DNA of 64,000 nucleotides. Origin: Hoeflea_A sp039025395 (GTDB lineage: Bacteria > Pseudomonadota > Alphaproteobacteria > Rhizobiales > Rhizobiaceae). Below are positions 8,021 to 16,447 of the stretch, one piece after another; position 1 is the stretch's first letter, and every line of letters starts with the position of its first letter. Made by a program: the position numbers and the translations under genes. The stretch spans positions 17,324 through 81,323 of the forward strand of contig JBCCOK010000017.1 in the NCBI GenBank assembly GCA_039025395.1. The letters run 5' to 3'. The notes under the pieces are model-generated. The model had not been told where the DNA came from. It searched no databases and saw only the letters and a program-made list of their open reading frames with translations.

Positions 8021-8998
8021 ATGTTTAGACTCACGACTGCCGCAGCTGCGGCATTGATATTGGCCGCACCTGCTGTCGCGCAGGAAAGGACGCTCAAGAT
8101 GGCGACCATCGCGCCAAGCCTCGGTCAGGCTATCACAATGGCGACATTCGCCAATGTCGTCACCGACAATGTCGAGGATCTTTCGATTGAAGTCTCAGGC
8201 GGCGGCGCCGCCACTTTGCACATGATGGAAGTGGCGCGCGGCAATCTCGATATGTCGATGACCAGTCCCGTGGTCTTCAATCTCATGGCCGGCGGCAAGG
8301 CCATGTATGCCAATGAATCGGAGGCTGCGGAACTGGCCAAGAATCTCAGCCTGCTTATGTGGTTTCCCTACGGTGCCTATCACTTCGCGGTGCGGGCGGA
8401 CAGCGATATCCAGACGCTCGACGACCTCGAAGGCACATCCGTGTTCCTCGGGCCTCAGGGCGGCGGCGCATACAATGCAGCTCGCGGCTGGATCGAGGCG
8501 ACGACCGGTCTTGTCGCCGGCGAGGACTTCGAAGCCATCAAGGCAAACTGGCAGACCGGCTACCAGGCCTTTCTGGACGGAAAGATAGATGTCTATGTCA
8601 ATGGCTGTCTCGACCCCTGCGGTCAGTTCATTCAGTTCACCGAAACCGAAGACATGCGTTTTATCGGTCCCGAAAGTGACCAGGGTGAAGCGGTGGAGAA
8701 GTTTCTCGGTCAATGGCGCTACCGAGAGAGCATTCCCGCCGGACTCTATGAGGGACAGAAGAACGATGGACCGGTGGTCTCCTTCGACACCGCGGTCGGC
8801 ATCGGTGTGCGTACCGACCTGGACGAGGAGACCGTCTATCAGATGACCAAGGCATTCTGGGACAATATCGACCAAGTGACATCGGAAGCGCCATGGGCGG
8901 CAGCACTTAACCTTGAATTCGCCGCTTCGAAACGTGGGCTTGCCGAACTGCATCCCGGTGCGGCGCGCTACTACCGCGAAGCCGGCATTCTCGAATAG
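8021..8998 (+). CDS. TAXI family TRAP substrate-binding protein
   Basis: Periplasmic binding protein for the fused permease upstream. The 325-residue precursor begins with a clear signal peptide (MFRLTTAAAAALILAAPAVAQ, cleavage likely after AVAQ or AVA). The mature part has TAXI-style features: an early glycine-rich SGGGAATLHMMEVARGNLDM block, then FLGPQGGGAYNAARGWIE, and a C-terminal LHPGAARYYREAGI that is also found in the second TAXI protein of this window (LHPGALRYYEEAGF). A good ribosome-binding site (AAGGGAGG) lies 10 bases before the ATG. A strong hairpin lies just after the stop, which fits the higher expression normally needed for binding proteins. Confidence 0.92.
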   Translation: MFRLTTAAAAALILAAPAVAQERTLKMATIAPSLGQAITMATFANVVTDNVEDLSIEVSGGGAATLHMMEVARGNLDMSMTSPVVFNLMAGGKAMYANESEAAELAKNLSLLMWFPYGAYHFAVRADSDIQTLDDLEGTSVFLGPQGGGAYNAARGWIEATTGLVAGEDFEAIKANWQTGYQAFLDGKIDVYVNGCLDPCGQFIQFTETEDMRFIGPESDQGEAVEKFLGQWRYRESIPAGLYEGQKNDGPVVSFDTAVGIGVRTDLDEETVYQMTKAFWDNIDQVTSEAPWAAALNLEFAASKRGLAELHPGAARYYREAGILE

Positions 8999-9010
8999 GT
9001 CCAGGCACTT

Positions 9011-9036
9011 CAGCGGAGCGGCTTGCCGCTCCGCTG
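9011..9036 (+). terminator. Strong intra-operon hairpin after the binding-protein gene
   Basis: CAGCGGAGCGG (9011-9021) pairs perfectly with CCGCTCCGCTG (9026-9036) around a CTTG loop, an 11-bp GC-rich stem 12 bases after the TAXI binding-protein stop. No run of T follows, so it is more likely a 3'-end stabiliser that raises the amount of binding-protein mRNA relative to the downstream genes than a full terminator. It may still reduce transcription into the aldehyde dehydrogenase gene. Confidence 0.65.
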
Positions 9037-9085
9037 ATCGCCGATCCTGTCCAAGCCTGACTTGCTCGAATACACGGACAAGACG

Positions 9086-10567
9086 ATGTCGGAAGATACG
9101 ACGGTAACCGAAATCTTCATCGGCGGGGAGCCTCGGCCCGCATCGGATGGCGGACTGTATGACATTTTCAATCCGGCACGCCCCGATGAGTTTGTCGGCA
9201 AGGCGGCAGCGGCAACGGAGCAGGATGTCGACGATGCTGTCCGGGCGGCCCACACCGCCTTTCCAGCATGGTCCCGGTTGAGCTATGGCGAACGCGCGCA
9301 ACGGCTGCGGCGCGTCGCCGCCGCTTTGAAAGATGATGAAGCCGACATCGCCTGGCGTTCGCGTCTGTTTACGCGGGAACACGGCAAGATTGCCCGTGAA
9401 ACGCTGATTGAGCTTTCCCGTATCGGAGAGCGATTTGAACAGGCGGCGGATTTTGGCGAGGCGCTCGACCGCGACGAAGAAATCAAGGGGCCCGCGCTCG
9501 ATACGCTCGTCCACCGCCAACCGCGTGGCGTTGCCGCACTTGTTGTTCCGTGGAACTGGCCGCTTGCCATTCTTGGCTGCAAACTGCCGCAGGCTCTCGT
9601 CACCGGCAATTGCGTCGTGGTCAAACCCTCCGCCAATTCGGCTCTGGTGCCGTCGATTACGCTGCAAATGATTGCCCGGATGCTGCCGCCGGGTGTTGTA
9701 AACATTCTTACCGGCTCGGCCTCACGGATTGGCGATCCGCTTGTCGGCCACAAGCTGGTTCGCAACGTCAACTTCACCGGTTCCGTCGAGATCGGACGCC
9801 ATGTGATGCGGATCGCATCTGAAAACATTACGCCCGTTACGCTGGAACTGGGCGGCAACGATGCGGGTCTTGTGCTGAGTGATGCAAAGCTCGACGATGC
9901 AGCCTTTGAGCGGCTCTACTGGGGCGCCTTCGCCTCTTCCGGGCAAATCTGCATGGCTCTCAAGCGGCTATATGTTCACGAAAGCCGCTATGACGAGCTG
10001 GTAGACGGCCTGACCGCGCGCTGCGAGAAGGCCGTAATCGGGGACGGCCTGCTGCCCGAGACGACCATGGGCCCGGTCAACAACGCCAAGCAGCTTCGCA
10101 TTGTAGCAAACATGATCGCCGAGGCGCGCTCGAAAGGCGCGAACGTGCGTGAATGCGGTCAGGTTCCGGATGAAGCGTTGGTCGCCGGAGGTGGTTACTT
10201 TCAAAGACCGGCCCTGATTTATGATGCCGACCCGGCGCTTTCAGTTGTCCGGGAGGAACAATTCGGTCCGGCGCTGCCGGTCATGAAATTTGCAACCGAA
10301 GACGAAGCCATCGCGCTGGCCAATGACAGCGATTTCGGTCTTTGTTCGTCGATCTGGACAGAGGATGCCGAGCGCGCTGTGGATTTGGCGTACCGCATAG
10401 AGGCCGGCTACACCTACCTCAATGGCCATGGGCCCGCTGCCCAGGACGGGCTCGGCCCATTCGGCGGCTTCAAGATGTCGGGCATTGGTCGCAATATGGG
10501 GCGCGACGGCGTGCTTGCCTTCACCGAGGCCCATTGCATTTCAGCACCTTCCGGCTTTCTGATCTGA
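9086..10567 (+). CDS. Aldehyde dehydrogenase family protein
   Basis: NAD(P)-dependent oxidation of an aldehyde to the acid. The 493-residue protein has the full ALDH core: VVPWNWPLAI, the general base E254 in LELGGND, and the catalytic C289 in SSGQICM, 35 residues apart as in the family, plus a GPFGGFKMSG C-terminal block. I chose ATG 9086 over the TTG at 9062 because of the start codon, although neither has a strong ribosome-binding site. The gene lies between the binding protein and an SDR in cassette A. With the SDR it would oxidise the alcohol released by desulfation to a carboxylate in two steps. The substrate is not known. Confidence 0.9.
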   Translation: MSEDTTVTEIFIGGEPRPASDGGLYDIFNPARPDEFVGKAAAATEQDVDDAVRAAHTAFPAWSRLSYGERAQRLRRVAAALKDDEADIAWRSRLFTREHGKIARETLIELSRIGERFEQAADFGEALDRDEEIKGPALDTLVHRQPRGVAALVVPWNWPLAILGCKLPQALVTGNCVVVKPSANSALVPSITLQMIARMLPPGVVNILTGSASRIGDPLVGHKLVRNVNFTGSVEIGRHVMRIASENITPVTLELGGNDAGLVLSDAKLDDAAFERLYWGAFASSGQICMALKRLYVHESRYDELVDGLTARCEKAVIGDGLLPETTMGPVNNAKQLRIVANMIAEARSKGANVRECGQVPDEALVAGGGYFQRPALIYDADPALSVVREEQFGPALPVMKFATEDEAIALANDSDFGLCSSIWTEDAERAVDLAYRIEAGYTYLNGHGPAAQDGLGPFGGFKMSGIGRNMGRDGVLAFTEAHCISAPSGFLI

Positions 10568-10577
10568 GGAGCATCTC

Positions 10578-11342
10578 ATGCGGGCAGCGATCACGGGTTC
10601 AGCCACGGGTATAGGCGCCAGCGTAGCAAGGAAACTGAAGGCGCGGGGCTATGAGGTGGTTGCGTTTGACATCGCGGAACCCACTGATGCGGACGATTGG
10701 ATCAAGGTGGACATGTCTGATCCCGGTTCTATCGCAGGAGCTGCGGATCGAGCCGAGGGGCCTTTCAGCTGCCTGATCAACAATGCAGGTCTGCCACCGC
10801 GCCCCGACCTGCAGGCAACCATTTTGGCGGTGAACTTTCTTGGCCTCGTGCAATTGACGAATGCCCTTGTTCCAAAGCTTGAAAAGGGCGCTTCTATCGT
10901 CAATACAGCGTCGCGCGCTGGCGCCGCATGGCGCGAAAACATCGAGCAGGTCAAGGCGCTGATGATCTTAGACAATCCAAACGGTCTCGATGCGTTCGTC
11001 AAATCCAGCGGCATCGACCATATCCGTGCCTACAATCTTTCAAAGGAGGCTGTGATTGCCTGGGGTATCGCCCAGACGGAACGGCTGATTGGATTGGATC
11101 TGCGGATGAACTCGGTCAGTCCGGCCGCTGTCAGCACCGCCATCCTTGACGATTTCGCGTCAGCATTCGGTGAGATGATGGCAAAAAACGTGGCGCGCGT
11201 CGGGCGGCCCGGTCACCCTGACGAGGTTGCTGATCTGATTGTTTTCCTGGCTTCAGACGAGAGCCGATGGATGAAGGGCAATGACCTCGTCATCGACGGC
11301 GGAATGTCAGCCCTTGCGATCGCGGACCAATTCGGTTTGTGA
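10578..11342 (+). CDS. SDR oxidoreductase, 3-alpha-hydroxysteroid dehydrogenase/carbonyl reductase-like
   Basis: Short-chain NAD(P)(H) oxidoreductase. The 254-residue protein has the cofactor motif TGSATGIG at 7-14, NNAG, and a YNLSK catalytic Tyr-Lys pair. Its early acidic stretch, short second half of the Rossmann fold, and the inserted segment before the active site (around NIEQVKALMILDNPNGLDAF) follow the architecture of 3-alpha-HSD/carbonyl reductases rather than FabG-like enzymes. The ATG has GAGGAGC nearby and lies 10 bases after the ALDH stop. It is the last gene of cassette A and converges with the IclR gene 19 bases further on. An alcohol dehydrogenase role on the desulfated product is inferred. 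Confidence 0.85.
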   Translation: MRAAITGSATGIGASVARKLKARGYEVVAFDIAEPTDADDWIKVDMSDPGSIAGAADRAEGPFSCLINNAGLPPRPDLQATILAVNFLGLVQLTNALVPKLEKGASIVNTASRAGAAWRENIEQVKALMILDNPNGLDAFVKSSGIDHIRAYNLSKEAVIAWGIAQTERLIGLDLRMNSVSPAAVSTAILDDFASAFGEMMAKNVARVGRPGHPDEVADLIVFLASDESRWMKGNDLVIDGGMSALAIADQFGL

Positions 11343-11361
11343 GCAGATGATGCCGCGACTT

Positions 11362-12159
11362 TTAAGATGATACCGAGCCGTTCAGGTCGGCTTCGATGCC
11401 CGTGACCGTCTCCTGAAGCTCACCCAGATACATCGCTGCAAACTCGGGCGCGGGCGGTGTTTCGCGCGGCCAAAGGAGTGTAATGCCGCCGCAGATTTCG
11501 GCGTTACGGCGCAAGGGCAGGGCAATTGCGGAAATCCTGTCGTTGACGACTGTTTCACCGAAATAGAGGGGGTGACGCGTTGCGTAGCCGTTTTCCCTTG
11601 TTCTGGTCAGGTGTTCCTGAAGGTTCTCCCACGTGATGCCTAGCCGCAGTGGGTTGAAACGCGGATCCGACTGTGGGCCGTCGAACAGCCGGCGGACCTG
11701 TTCTTCCTCCATTTGGCTCAGGCAGGCCAAACCAGTGGCGCAACCGAAAATGTTCAGGCGTCGGTCAACCTGTCCCTGGTAGAGGCCGAATGGGCTGACC
11801 GCTCGTGTGGATTCAACGATGCGCATCCAATGCTCTTCGAAAATGTGAATGTCGGACGGCCAGCCGATTTTTTTGGTCAGGATCAAGGCGTGTTTCAAGC
11901 CGATATCGGCAACCATTGCAAGGCCTGGCGGTACCGGGCTGATCGAGATGTCGGGGAGAGTGACCATCACCCGGTAAAGCTTGTCGGAGAGCGAACGGCG
12001 AACAAAGCGACGGGAAACAAGGGTTGCCAGCAGCCGGCGCAGCGTCGACTTTGCAAGTCCTGTTTCTCGGTGAATCTCGCTTAACGACATGGCGCGATGG
12101 CGCGCCAGTGTTTCGAGCACGATGAGCCCGCGTTCAAGCGATCGGTTTTCCTTTAGCAT
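11362..12159 (-). CDS. IclR family transcriptional regulator of cassette A
   Basis: 265-residue regulator with an N-terminal winged helix (SLSEIHRETGLAKSTLRRLLATL, about residues 25-47) and the C-terminal IclR ligand domain, resembling the MhpR/PcaR branch. It is convergent with the sulfatase cassette. The palindrome TGTGCCATC-A-GGCGGCACA lies only 8 bases before its start codon and matches the perfect palindrome before the sulfatase operon, so it very likely controls itself and the operon. IclR proteins can repress or activate. The position of the autoregulatory site, almost on the start codon, fits repression of its own gene. Confidence 0.88.
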   Translation of the reverse strand: MLKENRSLERGLIVLETLARHRAMSLSEIHRETGLAKSTLRRLLATLVSRRFVRRSLSDKLYRVMVTLPDISISPVPPGLAMVADIGLKHALILTKKIGWPSDIHIFEEHWMRIVESTRAVSPFGLYQGQVDRRLNIFGCATGLACLSQMEEEQVRRLFDGPQSDPRFNPLRLGITWENLQEHLTRTRENGYATRHPLYFGETVVNDRISAIALPLRRNAEICGGITLLWPRETPPAPEFAAMYLGELQETVTGIEADLNGSVSS

Positions 12160-12167
12160 TATGCCAG

Positions 12168-12186
12168 TGTGCCATCAGGCGGCACA
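12168..12186. promoter_or_regulatory. Likely IclR autoregulatory operator
   Basis: TGTGCCATC-A-GGCGGCACA, a 9-1-9 inverted repeat with two mismatched pairs, ends 8 bases before the start codon of the IclR gene (minus strand). It has the same outer arms (TGTGCC and GGCACA), length and central A as the perfect palindrome at 2885-2903. The rest of the 12187-12448 gap contains no gene that I can support. Confidence 0.72.
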
Positions 12187-12448
12187 GAGTCAATTTTGCC
12201 AGGGCCGATGTCGCCAGCGATATCCCACGACAAAGTGTGGCGTTTCAAGTTTCAATTATGAGTTGTAGAGAAATGTGGAAGGGCTGGTTTGCTTGCGATA
12301 CCGGTTGCGGATCAGTGCCGCAGGATGTCCTATCGCAGGCAATAGGCTTTGGTATTTGCGCTGGCGGGGCCGGCGGAAACGCACCATGGCAAAAACACAA
12401 TGTTGTCCTGTCGGATGCCGCGGCGCGGCCCCTTGGAGGTGGTCGTCG

Positions 12449-12712
12449 TCATGCTGCGCGCACGCCCGTGTCGAATGGGATTTCGATATCGACGGCCAGG
12501 GTCGAAACCTGAGCGCCGCGCTCCATTTTGACCTGCACCCGGCGGCCTTCGATCTGCACATGTTTGGCGAGTACGGCGACAATCTCCTCACGAAGAATCT
12601 CAACCAAGTCCGTCCCGCCAATCGACGCCCTTTCGTGCGCAAGTAAAACCTGCAGCCGATCGCGGGCTGCGGAAGCCGACTTCCGCATGCCGAAGAAACG
12701 GAGTATATTCAT
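12449..12712 (-). CDS. minE: Cell division topological specificity factor MinE
   Basis: Stimulates MinD ATPase activity and drives release of MinCD from the membrane, so that division occurs at midcell. The 87-residue length is typical. The N-terminal segment MNILRFFGMRKSASAARDRL holds the membrane-targeting and anti-MinCD region (ARDRLQVLLAHER at about 15-27), followed by the C-terminal topological domain. It is the third gene of minCDE and overlaps the minD stop by four bases (ATGA). In several Rhizobiaceae this operon sits on a secondary replicon. Confidence 0.96.
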   Translation of the reverse strand: MNILRFFGMRKSASAARDRLQVLLAHERASIGGTDLVEILREEIVAVLAKHVQIEGRRVQVKMERGAQVSTLAVDIEIPFDTGVRAA

Positions 12713-13524
12713 GCAGCCTTCCTTCCAAAGAACTTACCGAAGAAACCGCGCTTCTCGCCCGGAACCGTCACCGGTATGGCTTCGCCCGCAAGTCGGCGCG
12801 CAGCATCCACATAGGCGCGGGCGGTTTCTCCACCAGCATTTGCCAAGGTGACCGGCGCGCCGATGTTGGAGGCTCTGAGCACGTCTGTGCTTTCGGGGAT
12901 GATTCCGAGCAAGGGAATGGACAGAATTTCCAGCATGTCGTCGACATTGAGCATATCGCCGCTTGCCGCCCGGCCCGGATCGTACCGGTTCAGCAGCAGG
13001 TGCTTCTCCATCGGCTCGCCCCGCTCCGCCTTGACTGTCTTGGCATCAAGCAGGCCGATAATGCGATCGGAATCTCGCACCGACGAAACCTCCGGATTGG
13101 TGACTACGATGGCGGTATCGGCGTGGCGCATCGCCAGCGTTGCACCGCTCTCGATACCCGCGGGGCTGTCGCAGATGACCCAGTCAAAGGCTTTTTTTAG
13201 TGAACCGATCACTCCCTCGACACCCTGCGGCGTGAGTTTGTCCTTGTCGCGGGTCTGCGATGCCGGCAGCAGGTAAAGCGTCTCAAGCCGCTTGTCGCGG
13301 ATCAGTGACTGCGAAAGCTTCGCCTCACCCTGGATCACATTGATCAGGTCGAATACGACCCGGCGCTCAGCGCCCATAACCAGATCAAGGTTGCGCAGGC
13401 CGACATCGAAATCAACAACCACTACTTTCTGGTTCTTTTGTGCGAGCGCGGCGCCGATTGCTGCGGTTGACGTGGTTTTGCCGACACCGCCCTTGCCCGA
13501 TGTGACCACAACTACATTCCCCAT
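12709..13524 (-). CDS. minD: Septum site-determining ATPase MinD
   Basis: Membrane-associated ATPase that carries MinC and oscillates with MinE. The 271-residue protein opens with the deviant Walker A GKGGVGKTT at about 10-18, has the conserved VDFDVGLRNLDL and CDSPAGIE blocks, and ends with an amphipathic membrane-binding helix (RGFFGKFFGRKAA). The start has GGAGAAGCAC ahead of ATG. It lies 30 bases after minC and overlaps minE by four bases. Confidence 0.97.
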   Translation of the reverse strand: MGNVVVVTSGKGGVGKTTSTAAIGAALAQKNQKVVVVDFDVGLRNLDLVMGAERRVVFDLINVIQGEAKLSQSLIRDKRLETLYLLPASQTRDKDKLTPQGVEGVIGSLKKAFDWVICDSPAGIESGATLAMRHADTAIVVTNPEVSSVRDSDRIIGLLDAKTVKAERGEPMEKHLLLNRYDPGRAASGDMLNVDDMLEILSIPLLGIIPESTDVLRASNIGAPVTLANAGGETARAYVDAARRLAGEAIPVTVPGEKRGFFGKFFGRKAA

Positions 13525-13554
13525 GTGCTTCTCCTATTCTAGCCGGCCACCGGC

Positions 13555-14292
13555 TCAGCTGAGTATTTCTGCAAAGAGCGAATCGTCCTTGAGCCAAAGC
13601 TGTATGGCGTTGCCCCAAAGCCCGGCTTCCAGATCCTCGGATGTCTTGTAGTATCCGGCGATCGAAACGAGCTCCGCCTCGAGCTTGCGACAAAAGATGC
13701 GTGCGGACTCATTCCCCATCGAGCCCGCGACGACCCGTCCGCGGATTGTGCCGTAAACATGAACAGAGCCTGCGGCAATGATCTCGGCTCCCGATGCAAC
13801 CGAACCGACTATGGTCACATCACCGTCTGACATCAGTGACTGACCGGAACGCACCGGCTGGGTCACCATGAGCGAGGGTGCTGGCGCACCCGCGTTTGCC
13901 GAAGAGAGGGATTCGCCTGCGGTATCTGCGCCGGATTTCCCTTCCTCTTTGTTCCTTTGCCTTTGATCCGAAAGCGATGCCGGCAGGCCCCCAGTAAGGC
14001 CAGGCGGCACATCATTGCCGAGCAGAGACGGATCTGCGCCTTCGATCCCCATGATGCGAACGTCTCGGTCGCCCAGTTGCGCAAGAAACTCGCGCAATTC
14101 GCCACGGTCGATGGTCAATCCTTCGACGTTCAACACGATGGGACGGCGCAGAAAAAACCCTGCGGATTGCGCGGCGAGTCTATCGAGACGGACGAGCCAG
14201 TCTTCGAATGGCAACTCGGGGGAGAGGACGAGCGCAAGGAACGAGCGTCCCTTGAGCCGTATGGGCTGTGTCTCTGTTAGCACTTCGGTCAT
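13555..14292 (-). CDS. minC: Septum site-determining protein MinC
   Basis: Inhibitor of FtsZ assembly away from midcell. The 245-residue protein has an N-terminal FtsZ-inhibiting domain (about 1-100), a variable linker rich in Ser and Ala, and the right-handed beta-helix C-terminal domain with the recognisable GDVTIVGSVASGAEIIAAGS and VYGTIRGRVVAG turns. I chose ATG 14292. An in-frame TTG at 14316 would add eight residues. It is the first gene of minCDE. The upstream gap to the cupin gene (14293-14481) should hold the promoter, but I see no convincing -35/-10 pair. Confidence 0.94.
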   Translation of the reverse strand: MTEVLTETQPIRLKGRSFLALVLSPELPFEDWLVRLDRLAAQSAGFFLRRPIVLNVEGLTIDRGELREFLAQLGDRDVRIMGIEGADPSLLGNDVPPGLTGGLPASLSDQRQRNKEEGKSGADTAGESLSSANAGAPAPSLMVTQPVRSGQSLMSDGDVTIVGSVASGAEIIAAGSVHVYGTIRGRVVAGSMGNESARIFCRKLEAELVSIAGYYKTSEDLEAGLWGNAIQLWLKDDSLFAEILS

Positions 14293-14481
14293 CTTGGTTA
14301 ATTTTCCGTTGCCCAACCGTATTTGAACCGTGGTTAACGAAAGGTTACCCAGATGACTTTTCCGGTGTCAGAAATATGGTAATTTTGTGCAAAATCGGCG
14401 GCAATCGGCAATCTGAGCGACCATCCCGCTATAGGTAGAGGCTGGTCGAAGACTACAGTTCGATTCGCGGCGGCGTTTCAA

Positions 14482-14883
14482 TCAACCTTCGGGGTCGTAT
14501 ATCTCGTCGGTCACTTTCTCGAGCCATTCCGCATTGGAGCCCTCGACGGTTTCCTGGATCGCAATATGGCACATGGCGGTATCCGATGCTGCCCCGTGCC
14601 AGTGCTTTTCGTCCGGCGCGATCCAAATCGTATCGCCGGGCAAAATCTCCTGAATGGCTTCGCCTTCTTTCTGGATCCGACCGATCCCGGACAGAACATA
14701 AAGTGTCTGGCCCAGCCCATGCGTATGCCAAGCTGTCCGCGCACCAGGCGAAAAGGTGACCCTGGCTGCGAACACCCGGGCCGGTTCGGGAGCGGAAATG
14801 ATAGGCTCCAGCGTTACCTCTCCGGTAAAATATTCTGGGTCACCCTGATTTGCTGGCCGGCTGTCGGCTTTGAAGATATCCAT
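14482..14883 (-). CDS. Cupin domain-containing protein
   Basis: Small 133-residue single-cupin protein. The first cupin motif is visible as the WHTHGLGQTLYVLSG stretch with its metal-binding His pair and following Glu-less strand, and the second as PGDTIWIAPDEKHWHGA with a further His. Homologues are often annotated as carboxymuconolactone-associated or unknown cupins. I chose ATG 14883 (MDIFKAD) because GAAAG precedes it and the 22 residues upstream are not cupin-like. The neighbours give no metabolic context. No specific function is claimed. Confidence 0.8.
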   Translation of the reverse strand: MDIFKADSRPANQGDPEYFTGEVTLEPIISAPEPARVFAARVTFSPGARTAWHTHGLGQTLYVLSGIGRIQKEGEAIQEILPGDTIWIAPDEKHWHGAASDTAMCHIAIQETVEGSNAEWLEKVTDEIYDPEG

Positions 14884-14972
14884 TGGCTGTCTTTCAGTGT
14901 CCTTTGCTGTGTGTGTTTTCGCATCCGGGATCGGATCGAATGCTCTCACTGCCGATCCGGCCGGTTGATCGT

Positions 14973-15389
14973 TTATTCCAAACCCATTGCAGCGGCATCG
15001 GCAGAAATCTGTCGCAGTATGACCATCGCCTCTTCTTCCCGGCCTTCCGGGATGAAGAGGTGATCGTGATAATAACCGGAGACCGGATTGACGCCCATGC
15101 CTCGGGCTGCAAGTTCTGAAGCGATATGCGCGATAAAGCCGACTGCCTCCAGCGAGGAGTGAATGTCCAGCGTGATCATGCGGCAGGAAAAGACATGGTC
15201 GATGCCGCGGGTCTCAGCCTCGGACTTTTTCAGGATCAGCGTGGTCCCCTCGGCTTCCTGAAAGACCATAATCGGCTGCAGTTCAGGCGGTATCTTTCTG
15301 TCTGGAAGCGTCGCAAAGACATAGGCGTCTTCGTGGAGGCGTGCGCGCAGCGACTTTAGCAGTCTGTCGAGGTCTTTCTCACCATTCAT
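14973..15389 (-). CDS. ACT domain-containing protein
   Basis: 138-residue protein of the ACT_7/DUF2241 type, known from many bacteria and thought to bind a small ligand such as an amino acid. The sequence runs from an N-terminal helix (MNGEKDLDRLLKSL) through LHEDAYVFATLP and EAEGTTLILKK to ITLDIHSSLEAVGFIAHIA and GYYHDHLFIP, a beta-alpha-beta-rich pattern. I chose ATG 15389, preceded by GAAGG, over an in-frame start 54 bases upstream. It is monocistronic or paired with the cupin gene 89 bases downstream. The biochemical role is unknown. Confidence 0.82.
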   Translation of the reverse strand: MNGEKDLDRLLKSLRARLHEDAYVFATLPDRKIPPELQPIMVFQEAEGTTLILKKSEAETRGIDHVFSCRMITLDIHSSLEAVGFIAHIASELAARGMGVNPVSGYYHDHLFIPEGREEEAMVILRQISADAAAMGLE

Positions 15390-15458
15390 TAATATGCCTT
15401 CAGGTCCCAAACACTGTGTTAACTCGCAGGTCATTCTATGCAAAAGCCGGTAGCGAGT

Positions 15459-16358
15459 TCATCCGGTTTGCCGTTCTACCAGTTTCGTGACGAAAAGCTT
15501 TTCAAGCTCACTGATTTGCTGATCCCGCCGGCGTATCGCGCCGATCGGCCGATGGAATTGCGGTTGATCGAGATCTAGAAACACGAACTTTTTTTCAAGA
15601 TAGGGTTTTGTCGACTCCCGGGGCATGGTCGAGATCAGGTCGGTTTTCTCGACGAGGTCAAAAACGGTCCGGATCGAATCCGTTTCACAGGCAATGTGAA
15701 TATTGTCCAAGCCAAATGCCATCAAGCCGCTTTCGGTTTGTTGACGAAGGAGGCTGCCGCGCGAATGCGCAACCCATCGCTGCTGTTCGAGATCACCGGG
15801 CGACGGCTTTCCGGTCTGGGTGAGGGGATGTCCTCGTCGGCAAAGGATACCGACACTGTCATCAACAATCAGTTCAAAAACCAGGCCAGCAGCGCTTTCG
15901 ACAAGGCTGCGCGGGCCTATCACCAGATCGATACGTCCGCGGTCGAGCAGTGCCCTCAATTCGTGGACAAGGCCAACCCGCAACTCGACGACGCATTCAG
16001 GGTTGTCTTTTAGGATCGATGTGAGCGTGCTTGTCAGAAATCGGCCGGCAACGATTGGCGGAGCGCCGATTCGCAATTCACCTGCTAAACCGGCTTTGGA
16101 CAGATCGGCATAGCTTTCAGCCCGTTCCTGGGCCTGACGTATGGACAGTCCGGTCCGCGCCATGCGTCTGCCAAGCTCTGTCGGTACAGCGCGTCGCCCG
16201 GTCCGGTCGAAGACGCTCCCTCCAAGGCGCATCTCGAGCGTCTTGATGTTGCGGCTAAGGGCCGGTTGCGTCGTGCCCAGCCTCTCGGCCGCGGCCTGGA
16301 ATGAGCCGGCCTCAACGACAACCGACAGTTGGGCCAGATGCCGGGGGTCAAGTTTCAT
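15459..16358 (-). CDS. LysR family transcriptional regulator of cassette B
   Basis: 299-residue LysR-type regulator with an N-terminal winged helix (LAQLSVVVEAGSFQAAAERL through TTQPALSRNIKTLE, about 8-43) and a C-terminal periplasmic-binding-like effector domain. It is divergent from the TAXI binding-protein gene with 89 bases between start codons, the classic arrangement for a LysR activator of the adjacent operon. GCAT-TAT-ATGC at 16390-16400 in that gap is a possible half of the LysR site. The effector is probably the imported ester or its product, by inference. Confidence 0.9.
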   Translation of the reverse strand: MKLDPRHLAQLSVVVEAGSFQAAAERLGTTQPALSRNIKTLEMRLGGSVFDRTGRRAVPTELGRRMARTGLSIRQAQERAESYADLSKAGLAGELRIGAPPIVAGRFLTSTLTSILKDNPECVVELRVGLVHELRALLDRGRIDLVIGPRSLVESAAGLVFELIVDDSVGILCRRGHPLTQTGKPSPGDLEQQRWVAHSRGSLLRQQTESGLMAFGLDNIHIACETDSIRTVFDLVEKTDLISTMPRESTKPYLEKKFVFLDLDQPQFHRPIGAIRRRDQQISELEKLFVTKLVERQTG

Positions 16359-16447
16359 ATCAATTCCTTATGAATCATGTTCCAATCGGCATTATATGCG
16401 ATGATCCGCCTTGTGTATTGTATGGGGGATCAATTCGGGAGGAGATC
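16359..16447. promoter_or_regulatory. Divergent promoter region between LysR and cassette B
   Basis: This 89-base gap separates two divergent start codons and is richer in A+T than its surroundings. It contains GCAT-TAT-ATGC (16390-16400), an ATTC-CTTAT-GAAT repeat near the LysR start, and the ribosome-binding site GGGAGGAG just before the binding-protein ATG. Exact -35 and -10 boxes could not be assigned with confidence. Confidence 0.5.

Noticed and set aside
8195..9667. 490-codon open frame on the minus strand across the TAXI binding protein and ALDH genes
   Set aside because: It lies antisense to two well-supported genes, and its translation has no recognisable domain. Long antisense frames are common in GC-rich DNA.
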